From Marinobacterium sediminicola (GTDB lineage Bacteria > Pseudomonadota > Gammaproteobacteria > Pseudomonadales > Balneatricaceae), in assembly GCF_022343685.1 (NCBI RefSeq), contig NZ_CP092123.1, positions 1 through 64,000 on the forward strand: a stretch of 64,000 nucleotides of DNA, given 5' to 3'. The position numbers were made by a program, and so were the translations under genes. Within the stretch, counting starts at the first letter, position 1, and every line of letters starts with the position of its first letter. Positions 22,113 to 32,370 of this stretch are shown piece by piece. The notes under the pieces were generated by a model, which was not told where the DNA came from, ran no database searches, and was given only the letters and a program-made list of their open reading frames with translations.

Positions 22113-22213
22113 TGCGCCCTTTCCTTTTTCCGGTCCGGCCGGAAGCCAAACCGTACGTGTGGTGGCGGCGCCTCTGCCCTGCTGCGCAGTCAGAATGATG
22201 ACGGGAGTAACAG

Positions 22214-22702
22214 ATGAGTGCAAAAGTGGCGATCGTGATGGGTTCGCGTTCGGATTGGCCCACCATGGAGGAAGCGGCAGGAATCCTCGATACCCTGGGT
22301 GTTGAGTATCATGCCGAGGTGGTGTCAGCACACCGTACACCGGACAAGATGTTCCGCTTCGCCGAACAGGCTGCCGATAACGGCTACAAGGTGATTATTG
22401 CGGGTGCCGGTGGTGCGGCGCACCTGCCGGGTATGATTGCGGCCAAAACCCTGGTACCGGTACTGGGTGTGCCGGTACAGAGCAAGGCGCTGAACGGGCA
22501 AGACAGCCTGCTGTCGATCGTGCAAATGCCGCGTGGCATCCCGGTCGGAACGCTGGCCATTGGTGGCGCCGGAGCATTCAATGCGGGCCTGATGGCAGCG
22601 CAGATGCTGGCGACTGAAGACAAGGCCCTGGCCCAGCGTCTGGCGGACTGGCGTCAGGCACAGACACAGACCGTTCTCGATAATCCTGATCCGCGAGGTT
22701 GA
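22214..22702 (+). CDS. purE: N5-carboxyaminoimidazole ribonucleotide mutase PurE
   Basis: PurE moves the carboxyl group of N5-CAIR to give CAIR in purine synthesis, using the product of PurK. The 162-residue protein has the class I PurE motifs GSRSDWPTM (phosphate binding), SAHRTPDKM (catalytic histidine) and [16 protein letters not shown] site precedes the ATG. It directly precedes purK, and the two form an operon. Confidence 0.98.
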   Translation: MSAKVAIVMGSRSDWPTMEEAAGILDTLGVEYHAEVVSAHRTPDKMFRFAEQAADNGYKVIIAGAGGAAHLPGMIAAKTLVPVLGVPVQSKALNGQDSLLSIVQMPRGIPVGTLAIGGAGAFNAGLMAAQMLATEDKALAQRLADWRQAQTQTVLDNPDPRG

Positions 22703-22707
22703 TTGTC

Positions 22708-23772
22708 ATGCTGCCACGTATTGTCGTAGCCGGTAACGGTCAGTTGGGCCAGATGCTGCAACAGGCTGGCGCGCCCATGCAGCTGGAAGTGATGCCGGTT
22801 GATCCCAATGGCGATATCGAGCTGGGCCTGCGCCCTGATGACGTTATTACGGTTGAGATCGAGCACTGGTCGGACAGTGTCAGCGGCCTGCAGCTGAAGC
22901 AGCACCCGAACTTCCGTAATGCCGAAGCGCTCTATGCGGTCATTGATCGTCAGCGCCAGAAAGCGCTGCTGGATCGTTTACAGGTGCCGACCTCTCCCTG
23001 GGTCAGCCTGGAGGCGGGCGACTTGCAGGCACAGCTGGAATCGGTTGGCGACAAGGTTATCGTCAAGCGCCGTCGCGGCGGTTATGACGGCCGTGGTCAG
23101 TGGCGTTGGCAACAGGGCGACGAGCCAGAAGCAGAATGGGCCGGTGAATGCATCGCTGAAGCAATGATCCCCTTCAGCCACGAAGTGTCTTTGGTGGGTG
23201 CCCGTAATGCAGCGGGTGAGAAAGTGTTCTACCCGCTGACGCGCAACTGGCACGAGAACGGTATCCTGCGTGCAAGCGTTGCCAACCTGTCGGTCTCGGC
23301 GGAACAGCAGAAAAGTGCTGAAGAATGGCTTGGACGCATCATGGATGACGAAGGCTACATTGGCGTGATGGCAATGGAGTGCTTCGTGGTTGATGGCAAG
23401 TTGCTGGTCAACGAGCTGGCGCCGCGTGTACACAACTCCGGTCACTGGACACAGGAAGGCTCGGCCATCAGCCAGTTCCAGCTGCATCTGCGGGCCTTGG
23501 CTGATCTGCCGCTGATTACACCGCCGGTCGAGGGTATGTCGGTGATGTATAACCTGCTGGGGCGCAATTGGAAGCCGGAATGGCTGCAGGTACCGGGTGT
23601 GCACGTACACTGGTATGGCAAGGAGATACGTCCTGGTCGAAAGGTCGGACACGTCAATATCTGCCGTCCCGATGCAGGTTCGCTGATCGACAGCCTGAAA
23701 GCTCTGCAGGCGTTGGTTGACGACGAAGACAAGGTCGTATTTGACTGGAGCATCGGTCAGTTGCAGGCCTGA
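22708..23772 (+). CDS. purK: N5-carboxyaminoimidazole ribonucleotide synthase PurK
   Basis: PurK is an ATP-grasp enzyme that carboxylates AIR with bicarbonate and ATP to give N5-CAIR. The 354-residue protein starts MLPRIVVAGNGQLGQML. It has the ATP-binding loop region VIVKRRRGGYDGRGQW and the metal-binding ELAPRVHNSGHWT near residue 235. A TTG three codons earlier overlaps the purE stop, but ATG 22708 fits the family and has GAGG 9 bp upstream. It ends before a good intrinsic terminator. Confidence 0.97.
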   Translation: MLPRIVVAGNGQLGQMLQQAGAPMQLEVMPVDPNGDIELGLRPDDVITVEIEHWSDSVSGLQLKQHPNFRNAEALYAVIDRQRQKALLDRLQVPTSPWVSLEAGDLQAQLESVGDKVIVKRRRGGYDGRGQWRWQQGDEPEAEWAGECIAEAMIPFSHEVSLVGARNAAGEKVFYPLTRNWHENGILRASVANLSVSAEQQKSAEEWLGRIMDDEGYIGVMAMECFVVDGKLLVNELAPRVHNSGHWTQEGSAISQFQLHLRALADLPLITPPVEGMSVMYNLLGRNWKPEWLQVPGVHVHWYGKEIRPGRKVGHVNICRPDAGSLIDSLKALQALVDDEDKVVFDWSIGQLQA

Positions 23773-23798
23773 ACCCTTTCAAGGCGCAGTTCATCCTG

Positions 23799-23834
23799 CG
23801 GAGGGTCGCCCAGACGCTGCCCCTCCGTTTTCCC
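23799..23834 (+). terminator. Intrinsic terminator of purEK
   Basis: CGGAGGG (23799-23805) pairs with CCCTCCG (23821-23827) around a 15-base loop, followed by TTTTCCC. It starts 27 bp after the purK stop and ends shortly before tsaC. Confidence 0.7.
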
Positions 23835-23853
23835 TTCTTCGCGGTGGTGTATT

Positions 23854-24411
23854 ATGAATCACTGGCAGCTCAAAGAAGCGGTTCGTTGTATCAATAATGG
23901 TGGTGTTATCGCCTACCCGACTGAAGCAGTCTGGGGGCTCGGGTGTGACCCCTATAATAGACAGGCCGTACAGCGGTTGTTGGATCTCAAGCGACGACCT
24001 GAGCACAAGGGGTTGATTCTGGTCGCGGCTGATGAAGCCCAGATAGAGCCGCTGTTGGCAGTCCTGACGGACAGTCAGCGCCAGTGTCTGCGTGAAACCT
24101 GGCCGGGGCCCAATACCTGGCTTTTGCCTGATCCGAAGAATCTCATTCCCCATTGGGTGAAGGGGCGTCACGCTCAGGTGGCGGTCCGAGTCAGTGCGCA
24201 TCCGCTGGTACAGGCACTCTGTCGGGCATATGGCGGCCCCCTGATTTCCACTTCTGCTAATCGAAGCGCCGCAGATCCTGCAAGGTCCAAGTTGAAAGTC
24301 AGTGCTTACTTCGGCTGCAAGCTCGATTTTATATTGCCGGGTGAGCTTGGGGGCTTGGATAAGCCGACCGTAATACGCAGTTTAGTAGACATGAATTTGG
24401 TTAGAGCGTAA
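23854..24411 (+). CDS. tsaC: L-threonylcarbamoyladenylate synthase TsaC (YrdC/Sua5 family)
   Basis: TsaC makes threonylcarbamoyl-AMP from threonine, bicarbonate and ATP, the first step of the t6A37 modification of ANN-reading tRNAs. The 185-residue protein has the single YrdC domain: GGVIAYPTEAVWGLGCDP, then the KRRPEHKGLILVA binding loop and GPLISTSANRSA. Its short length, without a Sua5 C-terminal domain, marks it as the TsaC/RimN type. It lies next to hemF, as in Pseudomonas where dprA-tsaC-(qor)-hemF-aroE are neighbours; here purEK stands between dprA and tsaC. Confidence 0.96.
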   Translation: MNHWQLKEAVRCINNGGVIAYPTEAVWGLGCDPYNRQAVQRLLDLKRRPEHKGLILVAADEAQIEPLLAVLTDSQRQCLRETWPGPNTWLLPDPKNLIPHWVKGRHAQVAVRVSAHPLVQALCRAYGGPLISTSANRSAADPARSKLKVSAYFGCKLDFILPGELGGLDKPTVIRSLVDMNLVRA

Positions 24412-24415
24412 GTGA

Positions 24416-25360
<945 letters not shown>

Positions 25361-25361
25361 A

Positions 25362-26192
25362 ATGGCAGACCGTTATGCGGTGTTTGGTAATCCCATCGCG
25401 CACAGCAAGTCACCGCAGATCCACGCCCGCTTTGCCGAACAGACCGGGCAGGACCTGACGTACAGCGCCGAGCATATCGAAGAGCACGACTTCGAAGCGG
25501 CCGTGGAGCGTTTTCTGCAGGGGAATGGCAAGGGGCTGAATATCACCGTGCCGTTCAAAGAGCGTGCCTGGGCGCTGGCGCAATGGCGCAGCGAGCGAGC
25601 GGAACTGGCTGGAGCGGTCAATACCCTCTACCGGCTGGACGATGGCCGCATTGCCGGTGACAACACGGACGGTATAGGCCTGGTACGTGACTTGGATGAC
25701 AACAACGGAGTTGTCCTGCAGGGAGCGCGTGTACTGGTGCTGGGCGCCGGTGGTGCCGTCCGTGGCGTACTTCAGCCGTTACTGGCCGCGGGCGTGGCTT
25801 CGATTCTGGTGGCCAACCGTACAGTGTCTCGTGCTGAAACCCTGGCCGAACTGTTTGCCGAGGATGGCCGAGTGCAGGCTTGCGGATTTGATCAGGTACC
25901 CGCCGATGCGTTCGATCTGATCATCAACGGCACTTCGGCCAGTCTGCAGGGTGAACTGCCGCCGATACCCGTGGCTACAGTTGGTATGCAGACCGCCTGT
26001 TACGACATGATGTACGGCGCTGAGCCGACCCCCTTCTGCCGCTGGGCATCCGATCTGGGTGCTGCACGGGTGATCGATGGCTTGGGCATGCTGGTGGAAC
26101 AGGCCGCTGAGTCTTTCCGTATCTGGCGTGGGGTTCAGCCCGACACGGCACCGGTGATGCAAGCCCTGCGTGCGGCGCTCAGGGCCATCTGA
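25362..26192 (+). CDS. aroE: Shikimate 5-dehydrogenase
   Basis: AroE reduces 3-dehydroshikimate to shikimate with NADPH in aromatic amino acid synthesis. The 276-residue protein starts [21 protein letters not shown] (substrate-binding SKS). It has the catalytic lysine in [11 protein letters not shown], the conserved [10 protein letters not shown] and the NADP-binding GAGGAVRGV. The frame is open to 25278, inside hemF, but ATG 25362 fits the family start and the one-base gap to hemF. Confidence 0.97.
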   Translation: MADRYAVFGNPIAHSKSPQIHARFAEQTGQDLTYSAEHIEEHDFEAAVERFLQGNGKGLNITVPFKERAWALAQWRSERAELAGAVNTLYRLDDGRIAGDNTDGIGLVRDLDDNNGVVLQGARVLVLGAGGAVRGVLQPLLAAGVASILVANRTVSRAETLAELFAEDGRVQACGFDQVPADAFDLIINGTSASLQGELPPIPVATVGMQTACYDMMYGAEPTPFCRWASDLGAARVIDGLGMLVEQAAESFRIWRGVQPDTAPVMQALRAALRAI

Positions 26193-26255
26193 CAGGCTTC
26201 ATCAAGGCGTCAGACTTCGGTGCTAGTCCACTGAATCTGAAAGCCTTTTTCTAAA

Positions 26256-26286
26256 ACCGCCTTGCATCCGGCAAATGCGAGGCGGT
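26256..26286. other. Hairpin upstream of the LonB-like gene
   Basis: ACCGCCTTGCAT (26256-26267) can pair with ATGCGAGGCGGT (26275-26286) over 12 positions with one G-T pair. On the minus strand the stem is followed by a T-rich stretch, on the plus strand it is not. It may be the aroE transcript end or a leader structure of the protease gene, whose start lies 38 bp downstream. Confidence 0.4.
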
Positions 26287-26323
26287 ATAACAGAGACACA
26301 CCCTCTGTTAGTGGAGTACGCGC

Positions 26324-28696
26324 ATGGACAAGCATCTGCCACTGGCGCCCGCGGCGCTCTATCGTACCTGCGACCCTGAACTCCTGCCCTTCAAGACCAC
26401 TGAATCTCTGGAGCCTTTTGCCGGTTTCTTCGGCCAGGATCGTGCCATTGAGGCGATGGCCTTCGGCATCGGCATGCAGCGGCCCGGGTACAACCTGTTT
26501 GTCATGGGTAACCCGCATACCGGCCGTTTCTCCTTTGCCATGGAGAGTTTGAAAGCCTCGGCCAAGAAGCAGAGCAAGCCGAGCGACTGGTGCTACCTGA
26601 ACAATCTCAGCGATAACCGCTATCCGGTGGTGCTGGAGCTGCCTGCGGGCCGAGCCGGCCAATTGAAGCGGGATATCCGCTATCTGCTCGACAGCGTCTT
26701 GGCTGAACTGCCGGCCGCCTATGAAAACCCGGCTTATCAGCGCATGAAAAGCCAGGTCGAGCGTGACTTCAATCGTCACTATGACGAGGCGTTGAACCGG
26801 GTCGAGCGCAAGGGCCGCGAATACAGCATCGCGGTTTACCGTGATGGCGCGACGGTAGGCTTTACCCCTGTCGCCAATGGTCAGGCGATGGACGAAGCGG
26901 GTTTTTCCCAGCTGCCGGAGGAGGAACGCGACGCCATTCAGGCCCATATCTCCGAACTGGAGGAAATGCTTAACGACAGTCTCACCGGTCTGCCGGTTTG
27001 GCGTCGTGAAGCGGCAGAACGCATGCGTGTATTAGACAGGGATACCGCACGCCAGGCGGTTGAGCCGCTGATTCAGCCCCTGCGTGACAAGTATGCCAAC
27101 ATTACCGGCATCGTCGATTACCTCAAGCATGTCGAAGTGGACCTGATCCGCAATGCCAGTGATCTGCTGGGCGAGGATGGTGCGCTCGAGGGCAAAAGTG
27201 ATGTCGTGCGGCGAGAGTATCTGGAACAGAACTACGGCCTCAACATGCTGGTCGACAACCACAAGACCAAGGGTGCTCCGGTAATCTTCGAGTCGCACCC
27301 GAGCTATGAAAACCTGTTCGGCCGAGTCGAGTATGTCAGCGATATGGGCGCGATGGTCACCAACTATACGCTGATCCGTGCGGGTGCCCTGCACCGTGCC
27401 AACGGCGGCTACCTGGTGCTGGAAGCGGAAAAGCTGCTGGAGCAGCCCTTCGTCTATGCCGCGCTCAAGCGTGCGCTCAAGGCCCACGAGATCCGCATCG
27501 AAAACCCGGTCAGCGAATACACGGGCATCAGTGCCATTACCCTGAGCCCTCAGCCGGCCAACCTCAAGGTGAAGGTCGTTCTGGTCGGAGAGCGGGATAC
27601 CTACTACCTGTTGCAGGAGCTTGATCACGACTTCGAGAAGATGTTCCGGGTAGTCGTCGATTTCGACGAGGATGTACACCGTACGCCCCACTCCATTCGT
27701 CAGTATGCTCGGCTGATGAAAACCCTGGCCACCGAGGAAGGGCTGGCTCCGCTGACGCGTCGGGCAGTTGCCCGCCTGGTGGAACACAGCTCCCGTCTGG
27801 CCGGTGATCAGGACCTGCTTTCGGCCCATGTGGGCGAGCTGGTCGACCTGCTCTGCGAGTCCGATTTCCGTCGCCGCGAGCAGAACGATGCGCTGATCAA
27901 TGCCGAACATGTGGAGCTGGCGCTGGAGGCCAAGGAGCGTCGTACCGGGCGTTTGTCGCAGAAAATTCTGGAAAGCATTCTTAACGAGACGGTGCTGATT
28001 GATACCGATGGCGAGGCGGTCGGCAAGTCCAACGGCCTGACGGTATTGCAGGTGGGCGATGTTTCCTTCGGCAGCCCGGCGCGAATCACCGCAACTGTCC
28101 ACCCGGGCAACAAGGGCATCGTCGATATCGAGCGTGAAGTCGCGCTGGGTCAGCCGATCCATTCCAAGGGCGTGCTGATTCTATCCGGCTTCCTGGGCCA
28201 CAAGTACGCCACCGATTTTCCATTGACGCTGTCGGCCAGTCTGGCAATGGAGCAATCCTACGGCTACGTGGATGGTGACAGCGCGTCCCTGGCCGAAATA
28301 TGCACCCTGATCTCGGCCCTGACCCATATTCCGATTCGCCAGCAGTACGCCATCACGGGTTCAATCAACCAGTATGGCGAAGTGCAGGCGATCGGAGGGG
28401 TCAACGAAAAGATCGAGGGCTTCTTTCATCTGTGCAAAACCCGCGGCCTGACCGGCTGGCAGGGCTGCATCATCCCCCGTGCCAATGTGCGTAACCTGAT
28501 GCTCAAGGATGAGGTGGTGCAGGCAGCCGAGGAAGGCATGTTTCATATCCATGCGGTGTCCAGCGTCGACGAGTGCCTGGAGATCCTGATGGGACGTACA
28601 GCAGGCGTACGCAAGGATGATGGTCACTTTACCCAGCGCAGTATCAATGCGCAGGTGGTCAAGCGACTGCGGGAGTTGGCCAAGGCCAAGGCGTAA
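26324..28696 (+). CDS. ATP-dependent protease, LonB-like (S16 family, YcbZ/LonB type)
   Basis: This 790-residue protein combines an N-terminal AAA+ part with a C-terminal Lon protease domain and belongs to the YcbZ-like LonB group, not to classic Lon. The protease domain has the Ser-Lys dyad: S653 in GDSASLAE and K696 in NEKIEGFF, 43 residues apart as in Lon. The N-terminal nucleotide loop is degenerate (MGNPHTGRFSFAM), while a later AAA core (GGYLVLEAEKLL, then FRVVVDFDEDV) looks complete. A long helical insertion lies between about 120 and 270. GGAG stands 7 bp before the ATG. The gene is alone between a leader hairpin and a long terminator hairpin. The substrate is unknown. Relatives in other gammaproteobacteria are associated with stress or DNA-damage responses. 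Confidence 0.92.
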   Translation: MDKHLPLAPAALYRTCDPELLPFKTTESLEPFAGFFGQDRAIEAMAFGIGMQRPGYNLFVMGNPHTGRFSFAMESLKASAKKQSKPSDWCYLNNLSDNRYPVVLELPAGRAGQLKRDIRYLLDSVLAELPAAYENPAYQRMKSQVERDFNRHYDEALNRVERKGREYSIAVYRDGATVGFTPVANGQAMDEAGFSQLPEEERDAIQAHISELEEMLNDSLTGLPVWRREAAERMRVLDRDTARQAVEPLIQPLRDKYANITGIVDYLKHVEVDLIRNASDLLGEDGALEGKSDVVRREYLEQNYGLNMLVDNHKTKGAPVIFESHPSYENLFGRVEYVSDMGAMVTNYTLIRAGALHRANGGYLVLEAEKLLEQPFVYAALKRALKAHEIRIENPVSEYTGISAITLSPQPANLKVKVVLVGERDTYYLLQELDHDFEKMFRVVVDFDEDVHRTPHSIRQYARLMKTLATEEGLAPLTRRAVARLVEHSSRLAGDQDLLSAHVGELVDLLCESDFRRREQNDALINAEHVELALEAKERRTGRLSQKILESILNETVLIDTDGEAVGKSNGLTVLQVGDVSFGSPARITATVHPGNKGIVDIEREVALGQPIHSKGVLILSGFLGHKYATDFPLTLSASLAMEQSYGYVDGDSASLAEICTLISALTHIPIRQQYAITGSINQYGEVQAIGGVNEKIEGFFHLCKTRGLTGWQGCIIPRANVRNLMLKDEVVQAAEEGMFHIHAVSSVDECLEILMGRTAGVRKDDGHFTQRSINAQVVKRLRELAKAKA

Positions 28697-28742
28697 CCGG
28701 CGGGCGGGATCTGATTCTCTACAGACCCCGCCAGCCGGTTTA
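28695..28742. terminator. Terminator between LonB-like gene and DUF1513 gene
   Basis: AACCGGC-GGGCGGG (28695 onward) pairs with CCCCGCC-A-GCCGGTT, ending at 28740 and followed by T. It is a long, GC-rich imperfect hairpin placed between converging genes, so it can serve both. Confidence 0.65.
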
Positions 28743-28772
28743 TCCAGCCATTATGGTGATTGCAGGCAAGGT

Positions 28773-29876
28773 TCAGACGCTGGCCAGTTTCATGTGATGA
28801 TCCCAGTGCAGACGGGCGGCTGCCGGGTCCAGAGGCAGACGCTCGCGTTCATGGGTGCGCGGGTTCATGCGGTAGAGATGACCGAGGCCAGAACTGGCCA
28901 GAAACTCTCCTGGCTGACCCGTGGCGCTCAGGCCGCAGCCGTCGCGGCAGTGCATCATGGTCAGGAAACGGGCCCGTGGAAGGTCCCAGAATGTGACGAC
29001 ATGGCCTCGGGGTGAGGATACGGCTGCGATCTGTCCGCTACTATCGAGTCGTATGCTGCCACAATACTGTTTCATCTGGCGGTTGATGGCTTCAGGTGCC
29101 GCCAGCAGTTGCAACGGCTGGCCGCGACGGTGCAAGGCCACCAGAGGCTTGTGATCACCCGAATCTCCCTGATACTGCATGGCGATGGCCAGGATGCCGT
29201 CCGGGTTCAGGTCCATGTGACGAATGCTGAGCTGGAAGTGCTCAGCGGGCATGAATACCTGTTCGTTCAGGCGGCCGCTGGCAAAGTCGAGATAGGCCAG
29301 TGATGGCTCCATGCTGTCCAGATTGAGTTTCTCCCGTCCATGGGTGTGGATGCCGCCATTGGCGATGATCAGCTCGTTATTGTGCAGCAGCAGTTCATGG
29401 GGGCCGATACCCCCTGTCGAATAGCGCTCGGCGATGGCGAAGCTCTGCTCCACGTCACGTATGACGACCTGTCCCGCAGAATCGGAGGCCCGCTCCTCGG
29501 TACTGACCAGCCAACGACCATCATCAGAGAAAACCACATGGCCGTTAAACAGGTAGCCGGGATCGACCGGGATACGGGCTATCTGATGTCCGTTCTGATA
29601 GTCGACCACTTCTATGTAATCACCCGGGCGCCGAGCGGCAACAGCAACCCAGGGCTGTCGCGGGTGCAGTTCCACATGGTGAGCGCGGCTGGGCAAGGGA
29701 TAGTGCAGCCGAGTGGCGCCGGTGTCATCTGTTCCCAGCAGCCAGTGTCGGTTGGCATGGCTGGCGGCGCTGATCAACAGGGGGCGTGACCGGCCGGTAT
29801 TGGCCAGGACACCGGTAACAGGCAGCATCAACCCCGCGGCCATCAGGCCCATGAAGCGGCGGCGATTAGTCTCCAT
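28773..29876 (-). CDS. DUF1513 family, Tat-exported predicted beta-propeller protein
   Basis: The 367-residue protein begins METNRRRFMGLMAAGLMLPVTGVLA, a twin-arginine signal, so it should be exported folded and may carry a cofactor. The rest is rich in repeated WD/NHL-like blade segments (HHVELHPRQPWVAVAARR, HVVFSDDGRWLVSTEER, HMDLNPDGILAIAMQY, SIRLDSSGQIAAVSSPRG), which suggests a beta-propeller. It matches what I know as DUF1513. It is the last of four genes in the leftward imelysin operon and overlaps the preceding imelysin gene by 11 bp. The start was moved from 29936 to ATG 29876 because the Tat motif begins there. Function is unproven; a periplasmic role in iron handling follows from context. 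Confidence 0.88.
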   Translation of the reverse strand: METNRRRFMGLMAAGLMLPVTGVLANTGRSRPLLISAASHANRHWLLGTDDTGATRLHYPLPSRAHHVELHPRQPWVAVAARRPGDYIEVVDYQNGHQIARIPVDPGYLFNGHVVFSDDGRWLVSTEERASDSAGQVVIRDVEQSFAIAERYSTGGIGPHELLLHNNELIIANGGIHTHGREKLNLDSMEPSLAYLDFASGRLNEQVFMPAEHFQLSIRHMDLNPDGILAIAMQYQGDSGDHKPLVALHRRGQPLQLLAAPEAINRQMKQYCGSIRLDSSGQIAAVSSPRGHVVTFWDLPRARFLTMMHCRDGCGLSATGQPGEFLASSGLGHLYRMNPRTHERERLPLDPAAARLHWDHHMKLASV

Positions 29877-30945
29877 CACGGCTGTTGAACCCCAGTTGGA
29901 TACCAAGAACATCCATGGCACTGTGCAGTTGATCATTCAGCTGCTTGAGCTGAGTACTGATCTTGACCAGCTGAACATGGGCTTCAGGCTGAGCCACGGC
30001 AATCTTTAGAGGAGATGATATCTGGCTCAGTGCCCGGTCGAGGTTGGTGAAGCTGAGACGGATATCCCGTGCCAGCTCTGCAGCATCAGCCTGCTGTAAC
30101 AACTGGTCAACACTGGCATCGGTGCCCTGATAGAGTTCGTTCAGGGCGGCGAGATTGCTGCGTATGTTGGCCAGTGAGCTGCCGCTGCGGTGGCTTTCGA
30201 GCAGTTTGGGTTTCGCTGTCTGGGTACTGTCAGCCATCGGCTTGAGCAGTTTGCTGTCACGGATCACTTCGATTGGCTCGACCAGTGATGCCATCAACTC
30301 AACAGCCAGATCAGCTGCCGTATCGGTATCCTGCTTTGGCGAGAACTCGTTCAGGGCCTTGGTTTGCCATTCCTGATGAATCGCTTGGCTGATCTGCGCG
30401 ATATGAGCCGCGATTGCTGTAGTCAGTTCGCAACTGCGCCCCTGCTGCAGGTGCTGCAGAGCATTATCGTCGAACAACAGGCGCTCCAGAGCCGGAAAGC
30501 CCTGAATGGATACGCTGGCATGACGAAAGAATTCGTCATCATAGGGCAGGTCGGACGCCAGTGTCTGGCGTAGCTGACGGGCACCGATGTTCTTGCGGTC
30601 CGGCCAGAACTCCAGGCTGAAGTTGCGCATCAAGAATTGAACGGGCCCAAACTGCACATGCTGGATGCCCTGCCAGGCCTGCATGCTGTCAAACCAGGCC
30701 TCACGCGCCGTTTGCAGCGCCTGTTGGTTGGGCGCCCGGCAAAGTGTGGCCGATGCCTGAGACAGGGCGGTAGCCGTACTGTCCAGTTGTGCATACCGGG
30801 GCAGCAGGTGCTGTTGCACCAGCTGGTGATTGAAGTGGGGCCAGTCGGGTTCTTGTGGGCTGGCATGGGCCAGGCCTGCCAGCAGAACCAGAGCAGTGGC
30901 GGCCAGCCAGACTGGCCACATGCGGGTGTGTGTTGATTGCATCAA
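29866..30945 (-). CDS. Imelysin family periplasmic protein (second copy, variant motif)
   Basis: The 359-residue protein has a signal peptide (PVWLAATALVLLAGLAHA) and is recognisable as imelysin-like by WFDSMQAWQGIQHVQFGP and the region SIQGFPALERLLFDD. In typical imelysins this second block holds a GxHxxE metal motif. Here the histidine is replaced, giving GFPALE, so metal binding would differ from the first imelysin (GYHAIE). It overlaps the di-heme gene by 4 bp and the DUF1513 gene by 11 bp, so the four genes are translationally coupled. In P. aeruginosa I recall the same four-gene order (around PA4370-4373). The probable role is iron-related periplasmic binding. Confidence 0.88.
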   Translation of the reverse strand: MMQSTHTRMWPVWLAATALVLLAGLAHASPQEPDWPHFNHQLVQQHLLPRYAQLDSTATALSQASATLCRAPNQQALQTAREAWFDSMQAWQGIQHVQFGPVQFLMRNFSLEFWPDRKNIGARQLRQTLASDLPYDDEFFRHASVSIQGFPALERLLFDDNALQHLQQGRSCELTTAIAAHIAQISQAIHQEWQTKALNEFSPKQDTDTAADLAVELMASLVEPIEVIRDSKLLKPMADSTQTAKPKLLESHRSGSSLANIRSNLAALNELYQGTDASVDQLLQQADAAELARDIRLSFTNLDRALSQISSPLKIAVAQPEAHVQLVKISTQLKQLNDQLHSAMDVLGIQLGFNSRDGD

Positions 30946-32363
30946 AGTGACTCCAGAAACGAGATCAATTGTGTGCGCTGTTGTGGTGTCAGTTCACGGA
31001 AGCGTTCACGTGCCGCTTTCGCCTCACCACCATGCCAGAGTATGGCTTCGGTCAGGTTGCGCGCACGGCCATCATGCAGCAGGGCGCGCTCGCCACTCAC
31101 GGTCCGGTGAAGACCCAGCCCCCAAAGGGGGGGGGTCCGCCATTCCTGGCCGTCAGCGGCAAATTCTGAACGCCCATCTGCGAGTCCCGTGCCCATATCG
31201 TGCAGCAGAAGGTCCGTATAGGGCCAGATGAGCCTGTTGCTTAGTGCCGGTCGGTCAGCCGCTGATCCGGTCCTGTGAGCGGGCGTGTGGCAACGGCTGC
31301 AGCCGATTGCAGAGAACAGCTGCTCTCCGGCCTTTACTGCGGCCGCCTCGGCATGGTGACGTGGGGGGGGCGCCAGGTGCCGTGTGTAAAACAGAAGCAT
31401 ATCCATCATGACCGCCGAAGCTTCAAGACCATCCTGAGCGGTGGTATTGCCATTGGGCGCATTCAGGCAGTCGTACTGGGCGGTCGTGCAGTCGCCTGAA
31501 GGGAACGGAGAGTCAGGGTTGGAAATGCCGATATCGTTGTTCAGGGCGCTGGCGTTTTGCTGGCGCAGGTCGGGTTGTCCCGCTTTCCAGCCGAAACGGC
31601 CCAGGCGCGGCTGATCATGTTGATTCAGCAAGATCCGGTTTGCCCGACCGGAGATGCCGTCATTGTCACGGTCCAGTGGATCCTCCCGTGCCAGGAGGTC
31701 AGCTTCGGGGATCAGTTCGAGCAATCCCAGCCCGATCATGGCCGGTGCCAGACGGGGGGAGATTTGAGTCTGCGGATGGAAGTGGCCATAGCCCGGATTG
31801 GCCAACTGGTAGATAGGCTGGCGCAGTTCAACCCGCTCGCCTCCGTTCAGTTCGACGCTGTGGGTACGGTACTCAAGGCGGAGGTGGGCTTCGGCCTTCA
31901 GGCCCCCCACGGCAAAGGTCTGCAACTGGGTGCCGTACGTGGGTTCCGGCTTCACGCCCTGAGGCTTAAGGTGTCCGTCGCCGGGAATACTCAGGCGGAT
32001 CAGCAGCCCGTTACGATTGCTGCTGCCATGAGTGTCGGGTGGCAGGCCGCGGCCATTGTTGATATGACACTGTAAGCAGGAGCGCGCGTTATACAGGGGG
32101 CCAAGGCCATCACTGGCGGTAGTCGATGAGGGTGACGACACCCAGATCTTGTCGAAAATGGCGCGCCCAAGGACAAAGCTCATACGCTGTTCGAATGGAA
32201 GACCTGCGACCGGTTGCATGAAGGCCTGTCGGTCCTTCGCTGAAAAGGATGGACCGGGCAGAGCCCGGTCCGAAGCGGTCGCCACTGCCATAGCGACCTG
32301 GCTGGTGCACAACGCCAGCCAGAGGGAGAGCCAGCCTGTCAGACTGAGTGCAAAACGGGTCAT
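30942..32363 (-). CDS. Di-heme oxidoreductase-like cytochrome c (DUF1111/thiol oxidoreductase-like)
   Basis: The 473-residue protein has a signal peptide (start MTRFALSLTGWLSLWL, cleavage after AMA) and two c-type heme sites, CLQCH at 96-100 and CSRCH at 355-359. GPLYNARSCLQCH and the block GRFGWKAGQPDLRQQ are typical of the di-heme oxidoreductase family related to MauG and SoxA-like proteins, often annotated as thiol oxidoreductase. It should sit in the periplasm and move electrons. It lies between the two imelysin genes of a Fur-box-preceded operon, so it may reduce or oxidise iron handled by them. The start was moved from 32381 to ATG 32363, which gives the cleaner signal peptide and a 7-bp gap after the first imelysin. 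Confidence 0.9.
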   Translation of the reverse strand: MTRFALSLTGWLSLWLALCTSQVAMAVATASDRALPGPSFSAKDRQAFMQPVAGLPFEQRMSFVLGRAIFDKIWVSSPSSTTASDGLGPLYNARSCLQCHINNGRGLPPDTHGSSNRNGLLIRLSIPGDGHLKPQGVKPEPTYGTQLQTFAVGGLKAEAHLRLEYRTHSVELNGGERVELRQPIYQLANPGYGHFHPQTQISPRLAPAMIGLGLLELIPEADLLAREDPLDRDNDGISGRANRILLNQHDQPRLGRFGWKAGQPDLRQQNASALNNDIGISNPDSPFPSGDCTTAQYDCLNAPNGNTTAQDGLEASAVMMDMLLFYTRHLAPPPRHHAEAAAVKAGEQLFSAIGCSRCHTPAHRTGSAADRPALSNRLIWPYTDLLLHDMGTGLADGRSEFAADGQEWRTPPLWGLGLHRTVSGERALLHDGRARNLTEAILWHGGEAKAARERFRELTPQQRTQLISFLESL

Positions 32364-32370
32364 CGATGAA

